Shown here one piece after another: positions 27,344 through 32,244 of a DNA stretch of 32,244 nucleotides; position 1 is the first letter of the stretch, and every line of letters begins with the position of its first letter. The position numbers were made by a program, and so were the translations under genes. Below the pieces are notes generated by a model, which worked only from the letters and a program-made list of their open reading frames with translations, did no database searches and had not been told where the DNA came from. Source of the stretch: Ophiostoma sp. CBS 140.51 (lineage: Eukaryota > Ascomycota > Sordariomycetes > Ophiostomatales > Ophiostomataceae); NCBI GenBank assembly GCA_029298735.1, contig JANSLP010000356.1:1-32244 (forward strand). Direction: 5' to 3'.

Positions 27344-30300
27344 CTACCGCTGCTGCTGCTGGATTTGCCGCAGCCGCTGCTGCCGCTCCGCCTGCTTGCG
27401 CTCCAGTTCGGCAATCTTCTCCTCTTGCTTGCGCTCAAACTCGGCCACCTTCTCGGCCAGCGCACGGTTCTCCTCCTCAATCTTGGCCTTGGCGGCAGCC
27501 TCCTTGCGGACCTTCTCGCGGGCCAGCTGGTCGGGGCGGCGCTCGGCGATATCGCGGGCAGCCAGGTCGGAGAAGAGGTACTTGAGGACGATCTCAATGA
27601 GGTAGCAGGCAACATAGTCGACAATCATGACGGTGGTCATGGTGGTCTTGAACTCGCTGCTGAAGGGCACAAGCTTCATCTGCTCGTTGAGCTCAGGGAT
27701 GAACTCCGTGGAGCAGGCGAAGGCAATACCGGTGACACCGACGATACCGTAGAACATGCCGCGGTTCTCGGACAGCGACTCACGGAAGGGACGGCCCTGG
27801 TAGTTGACGGCAAACGTCGAAATCTGCTGGATCAGCTGCAACAGGTAGACAGCGCTGTTGAGCAGCGAAGGCGAGAACTCGGCCTCCAGATCGACATCAC
27901 CGCTCCGGCTATTTTTGTTAGTGTATGTTCTTGAATAATCCAACGTCAACCGGTAGGAGAAACTTACGGGTCAAGACGGTCGCACAGGCGAGCAACATAG
28001 ATGAGCGTGACGACGTGGACGGCAAACTGGCCGAGGATGGAACCGATGATGTAGAAGTTGAAGATGTTGGGCTGGGGGCGCTCCTTAGAGAGACCCTCAA
28101 CAGAGCGGGCGCGCGAGATGGACAAGAAGCAGACGCTCATCAGCATACCGCTGATGGTGTACTGACCATCACCAAACTTGATACCCTCCAGGTACAAAAC
28201 ACTCAAACTGTAAGCGGAAATCAAACAGTTGAGTGCGAGAATCTTGTACATCTGGATCGTGGCTACGAGCGTGCAACGGCCCTGGCGGATAATGTTGGGG
28301 ATGGCAATGACGTTGCGGAGCTTGGACGTGAAGGGAGCGGCAACGGAGGCATCGCCGAGCTTCAGGGTCGGCGGCTCGCTGTCGTCAAGCTCGGCGTCCA
28401 TCATGCTAGCGGTGAACTGATCAGCCAGACTGGCGGCCTTGGCCTGCACATTGTTGTTCTGGTTCTGGCCGCGCTGGTTGATAAGCTGCTGGGCGGCGGG
28501 GCTAGTAATCGTCTCAATAGTGGCGGTCGGCACATGGGCCTTGGCGTATTCATCGGGAGTCATGTTCTTGCGCTTGGCCTCACGCTCAATGGCCTTGGGC
28601 AAGTTGGGGTTGCTCGGGCCAGGCGGGTACAGGTGGGCAATCAGAACAGGGACAGGCGGGGCAGGCTGGTTCCAGCGCTTCATCAGGTCGACCTGCTTCT
28701 GGTACATTTCCTTCATCTTGGTGTTGCGTGAGTGCTCGGCGATGCGGGTCAGGTCCTCCTGGGTACCGTTGAGCAGCGCAACGCCAATGTGGGCCTGCTT
28801 GAGCGCGCCCACGTCGTTGGTACCGTCACCAGCCATCAGAGTGTAGTAGCCCATATCCTTGAGGCCCAGCAGAATCTCCTCCTTCTGCTTGGGCGACACA
28901 CGGGCGTAGACCCAGGCATAACGCAGAATATCGTTCCAGCCAACCTGATCCTTGAACTGGGACAGAGCGTAACCGGTAACACAGAGGTCCTTGGTCTTGA
29001 GAATTTCGCGGTCCAAAGGCTTGGTAGCATCAACCTTGATGTGGACCTTGTCGTCAACGCTGTGCCAGACCAGGTCCTTGCCACCGTCACTGTGGTCAGG
29101 GACATCGAGAATCAGGACATCACGGTCGACAATCTCGACCTCCCGGGCAACATGGACAGCAGTCAGCGGGTTGTCACCAGTGATCATGACAACACGGTGG
29201 CTGCTCTCGTTGAGCATCTGGACGGCCTCCTTGGCATCATCCTTGAGGGGGCAGTGAAGAACCAGGAAACCAGCAAAAGTCAGGCTCGACTCGACGTTCT
29301 CGCGCTTCAGGTCGTTGATCTTGCTGGCGCCCAGCTCGTTGTCGATGGTCAGCTGCTTGTAGGCCAGGGCCAGGACACGCGAACCCATGCGGGTAAAGTA
29401 CTTGTAGGTCTCCTCGTAGTCGGCGGGCACGGTGACAAGCATCTTCATAATAGTCTCGGGCGCACCCTTGACGGCGACAAACGTTCCCTGAATGCGGTTG
29501 CCAGTCTTGGGGTCCTTGGCGTGAACGGTGGCGACGGAGCTCTGGCGCTTAAGGGCGGACGAGAACTGAAAGCGGCGCTTGACCTGAACGGTGCCGGAGA
29601 TGGTGGTAGGGTTGAGGTTCGCTTGCTTGTTGGTCAGGATGTCGTTGCGGCCGAGGGTCCAGCCGAGGGCCGAAAGGGTAGCCTTCTCCATGGGGTCACC
29701 GACGACCTCACCCTCATCAAGCTTGACAAGAGCGTGGGCGGAGGCAAGGACAAGAGTCGTCTCGAGACCGATATCCTTAACAGGTGTCATCTGGCTGTGT
29801 GCACCGTCGGACTCGCGCGGAGTGGAAGTGCCAGACTGGCCCAGGCCGAGGCCAGCAATGCCCTCGACAACGAGGTCCTCGCCAGTCAGAGTACCAGTCT
29901 TGTCGAAGCAGGCAACGTCGATGCGGCCGGCATAGGGGATACGGAAGGGCTCGGTACAGAAGATGGCGAACTTAGCGAGGGCAGCAAGACTGGTGTTGAC
30001 GGCCAGACTCAGCTCCATGGGCAGCTCAGGCGGGACGACACTGGTGACGATGAGGATACAGTCGAGCAGCAGCTTGGAGCGCTTGCGGTCCTTCTTGACA
30101 CCCTCGTCCCAGACATACCACGAGGCGGCCAGGGCGAAGACGAGCAGGAACAGAATGAACCAGAGGGCCTCGGCGTTGTTGGCCGACACGCGCTCAGTGG
30201 AGTAGATCATAGTGCGAACCAGGCTGCCCTGGGACGTCTCGAAACCGGTCTTGATAACGACGGCCATGACACCGTTGTCGGGCGGGGGCGGCACACCGCT

Positions 30301-31463
30301 GGCGAGCTTGGGCTTGGCGTCGTCGGGGTTGCCGTGGGTGACCTGCAGGACCTTGGTGCCACCCCAGAGGAAAGCGTTCTTGTCGAGGCCCTCGGGCTCA
30401 ATGGGCGCGTCGGTGGGGCGGAGCTGGACAGAGTCCTTGAGGAGCGGGGTGCTCTCACCGGACAGCATGGCCTCATTGACAATGGCGGTGCCCTCAACGA
30501 GCAGCATGTCGCAAGCAACACCGCTGTCCTCCTTGGTGCGAGAGACGGAGACAAGATCGCCGGGCAGCAAGTGGTCGCTCAGAACCTCGACCCAGCGGCC
30601 GAGACGGTAGACCCACATGTCGTACGGCTTGATGCTCATGCTGCGGAACTCGTTGAGAGTGCGCTGCCGCTGCCACACGACGGTGCTCTCAAAGACGACG
30701 AGCATGAACAGGGTGAATAGCGAGTAGTACCAGTACTCGTCGAGCATCCACAGACCGACGCAGAAGACCTGGAAGACGAAGAAGGGCGCGACGGCATGCT
30801 CCTTGAAGAGCTCAGTGAAGGTGGGCACGGGGATATCGAAGGTGTTGGTGCCGTAGTGCTGCTCGATACGGTCGAGCTCGGCAGCGGAGGTGATACCCTT
30901 GGAGCGCTGGAACTGGCCGAGCGTGGGCTTGGGCTCGTTGTCGATCTCGTAGGCAATGGTCGCGAAGGAGTTTGTCTCGGGGGTGTAGAGGAAGCGGCGC
31001 TTCTGGAAAAGGAAGGACGTGGTGTTCTTGCCAGCAATCTGGAACAGTCAGCGCGTTGCGCATATACAGCAGGTCGTCGTAACATTGTCGCGTCACCAAG
31101 ACTTACCTTATCGGTCTCCAGCTTGCAGATCTCCGCGACACCAGCGTTGGCGATGGGGACGACCTTGATGAGCTTCGCATTGGCAACATTCTTGGCCTTG
31201 GTCGCGGTGAACAGAGCCTTGATGTCGACGCTCCAGTTGGTGCTCAGCCAGGCCAAGCTCTGCAGCGTCAGGATGGTGCCGACCCAGACAAAGGTCCACT
31301 CGGGCGCGCCGATGTGCTTCTCGTAGAGCTCGGGGGTCAGGTAGTAGTAGAGGAAGATGGGCCAGGCGATCACAAAGGGCCAGATGTAGGCGTGGTAGTG
31401 GACGGAGAGCGGAACGAGGAGCTCGGCGCTCTTGATCTGGGAGTTGTCGACGAGGGGCGCCAT
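27344..31463 (-). CDS. spf1: P5A-type ATPase Spf1 (ER transmembrane-helix dislocase)
   Basis: Three exons, 31463-31107, 31038-27968 and 27908-27344, give 1330 residues. The 68-nt and 59-nt introns both have GTAAGT donors; branch sites are CTGAC and CTAAC. P-type ATPase motifs are all present: SGES of the actuator domain (312-315), the P5A signature PPELPMELS (455-463), phosphorylated Asp498 in DKTGTLT, TGDNP (739-743) and GDGTNDV (856-862). An N-terminal pair of hydrophobic helices (about 25-85) precedes the core, as expected for P5A enzymes, and several membrane spans follow residue 1070. The last 60 residues or so form a charged coiled coil rich in Glu, Lys and Gln. Family knowledge: Spf1/ATP13A1 sits in the ER membrane and removes misinserted or mistargeted mitochondrial tail anchors and helices. 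It is slightly longer than yeast Spf1 (1215), mainly through the tail and loop insertions. The start is the first ATG, with conserved sequence soon after. Confidence 0.97.
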
Positions 31464-32110
31464 GATGGGCGATGGCGGTGGTCGATGGAATCAACGACGA
31501 ACAACGAAACAAAAGAAGAAGTAAAGAAGAAAGGAAAAAGGCACGCGGAGAGCGGCCGGCCGGGATTCGGAGAGTAAAATCTAAGATTCAAACAAACCCA
31601 GAGCTCAAGAATCGTAAATCAGCGTCTGGAAAAATAAACAGGATGGAAGAAGAACAGGGTGCGCAGTCGAGGCGCATGCGGATGGACGAAGGACGTGAAG
31701 AAAAAAGAAACGGCAAAAAAGCGCCCCCCAGTAAGCGTTGGTCGTGATAGCAAACCGTGCGTGGGGATAATAAGGGGGAAACCTCAATGTGGCAAGATTG
31801 AAGAAATGGCGACTTTTCGAGATTTGGGGGCACCGCGCTTTCCTCATTGGTGTCTAGCAGCTTCCACGCGCAGGAGCTTCCTGTTTGGGGCCGCCAGGCC
31901 GGCGGGATTGTGGACCGCGGAGGTGCTGGGGATGGTTTGGGAGGCAATTTGACAGCTGCTAGCGCATGGCTGACAGCTGGCCACCAAACTTTGTGAGCAA
32001 GCGAAACAAGGCATCCAGCCTGGCGTCGCCAGCAACCAAGCCTGTTGGCACCCAATTCGATGTCGTATTTACACTACTGATGGCCCCCTATTCGACCAGC
32101 CAGCAACTGT
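31464..32110. other. Intergenic: Spf1 promoter region
   Basis: About 650 bp upstream of the Spf1 start codon. It contains the purine-rich (on +) leader next to the gene and no ATG-started open frame of note. I see no TATA box. Confidence 0.55.
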
Positions 32111-32243
32111 TTACATCCAGTACAGAATATCGTGACGAGACAAATCTGTGCATGTGCTGCGGCGAGCCGAGCCAGATGGTTCGTGCTCGGCCTCTTCTCC
32201 TTCTTCCTCTTCCCCACCCTCACCCTCCGCTTCCTCGTCATCC
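32111..32243 (-). CDS. Possible 3' end of a gene running off the right edge
   Basis: From the window edge the minus strand is open for 43 codons to a TAA at 32113-32111. The first half is strongly acidic (Asp/Glu/Gly); the second half is mixed. This could be the acidic C-terminus of a protein encoded beyond the window. However, another minus-strand frame here is open too, and the opposite strand gives a Ser/Pro-rich reading, so the call is weak. No family is recognised. Confidence 0.2.
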   Translation of the reverse strand, partial: DDEEAEGEGGEEEEGEEAEHEPSGSARRSTCTDLSRHDILYWM

Positions 32244-32244
32244 T

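Noticed and set aside
28732..30720. A 662-codon open frame on the plus strand opposite the Spf1 gene
   Set aside because: It is antisense to conserved P-type ATPase sequence. Strong third-position GC bias keeps the opposite frame open. It has no family features of its own.

Overview
The window reads as nuclear DNA of a filamentous ascomycete (Pezizomycotina, most likely Sordariomycetes). The evidence is short introns (59-81 nt, with longer ones of 152 and 190 nt) carrying GTAAGT/GTATGT-type donors and CTAAC-like branch sites, C-ending codon bias in highly expressed genes, pyrimidine-rich leaders, and a beta-glucosidase very similar to Trichoderma Cel3A. Eleven protein genes are well supported or likely. 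No tRNA, rRNA, transposon, CRISPR array or phage-like segment was recognised.

Layout. Positions 1-2228 hold no convincing gene. A small membrane protein of unknown function (2229-2864, +) faces tail-to-tail a FAM50/XAP5 splicing-associated protein (4178-2924, -). Behind the latter, on the same strand, lie a METTL16-type U6 snRNA m6A methyltransferase (6180-4660), a secreted GH3 beta-glucosidase (8670-6478), a Hal2/Met22 3'(2'),5'-bisphosphate nucleotidase (11247-10090) and a large Hst3/Hst4-type sirtuin (14944-11633). A 2.4 kb divergent gap leads to a secreted GH131 beta-glucanase (17318-18454, +), which faces tail-to-tail a secreted S53 sedolisin-type peptidase (21028-18710, -). A short-chain dehydrogenase (23474-22458, -) is divergent from mitochondrial malate dehydrogenase (25345-26542, +). 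That gene converges on the ER P5A-ATPase Spf1 (31463-27344, -). The right edge has only a weak candidate for the end of another gene.

How the genes relate. Most are housekeeping genes: splicing and RNA modification, sulfur/PAP metabolism, chromatin, TCA cycle, and ER membrane quality control. Among them are three secreted hydrolases (GH3, GH131, S53) within about 15 kb, fitting a saprotrophic or plant-associated life, but nothing marks them as a regulated cluster.

No clearly new multi-gene system is visible. The most unusual features are the sirtuin, whose catalytic core is split by long low-complexity insertions with an AT-hook; the S53 peptidase, with a Gly-rich propeptide linker and a roughly 105-residue insertion; a strong G-quadruplex motif upstream of the malate dehydrogenase gene; a noncanonical splice donor in the GH131 gene; and a 25-bp repeat with a palindromic core shared by the leader and coding region of the nucleotidase gene. 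All start sites were checked for a real ATG, and exon junctions were placed by frame and family continuity, not by transcript data.
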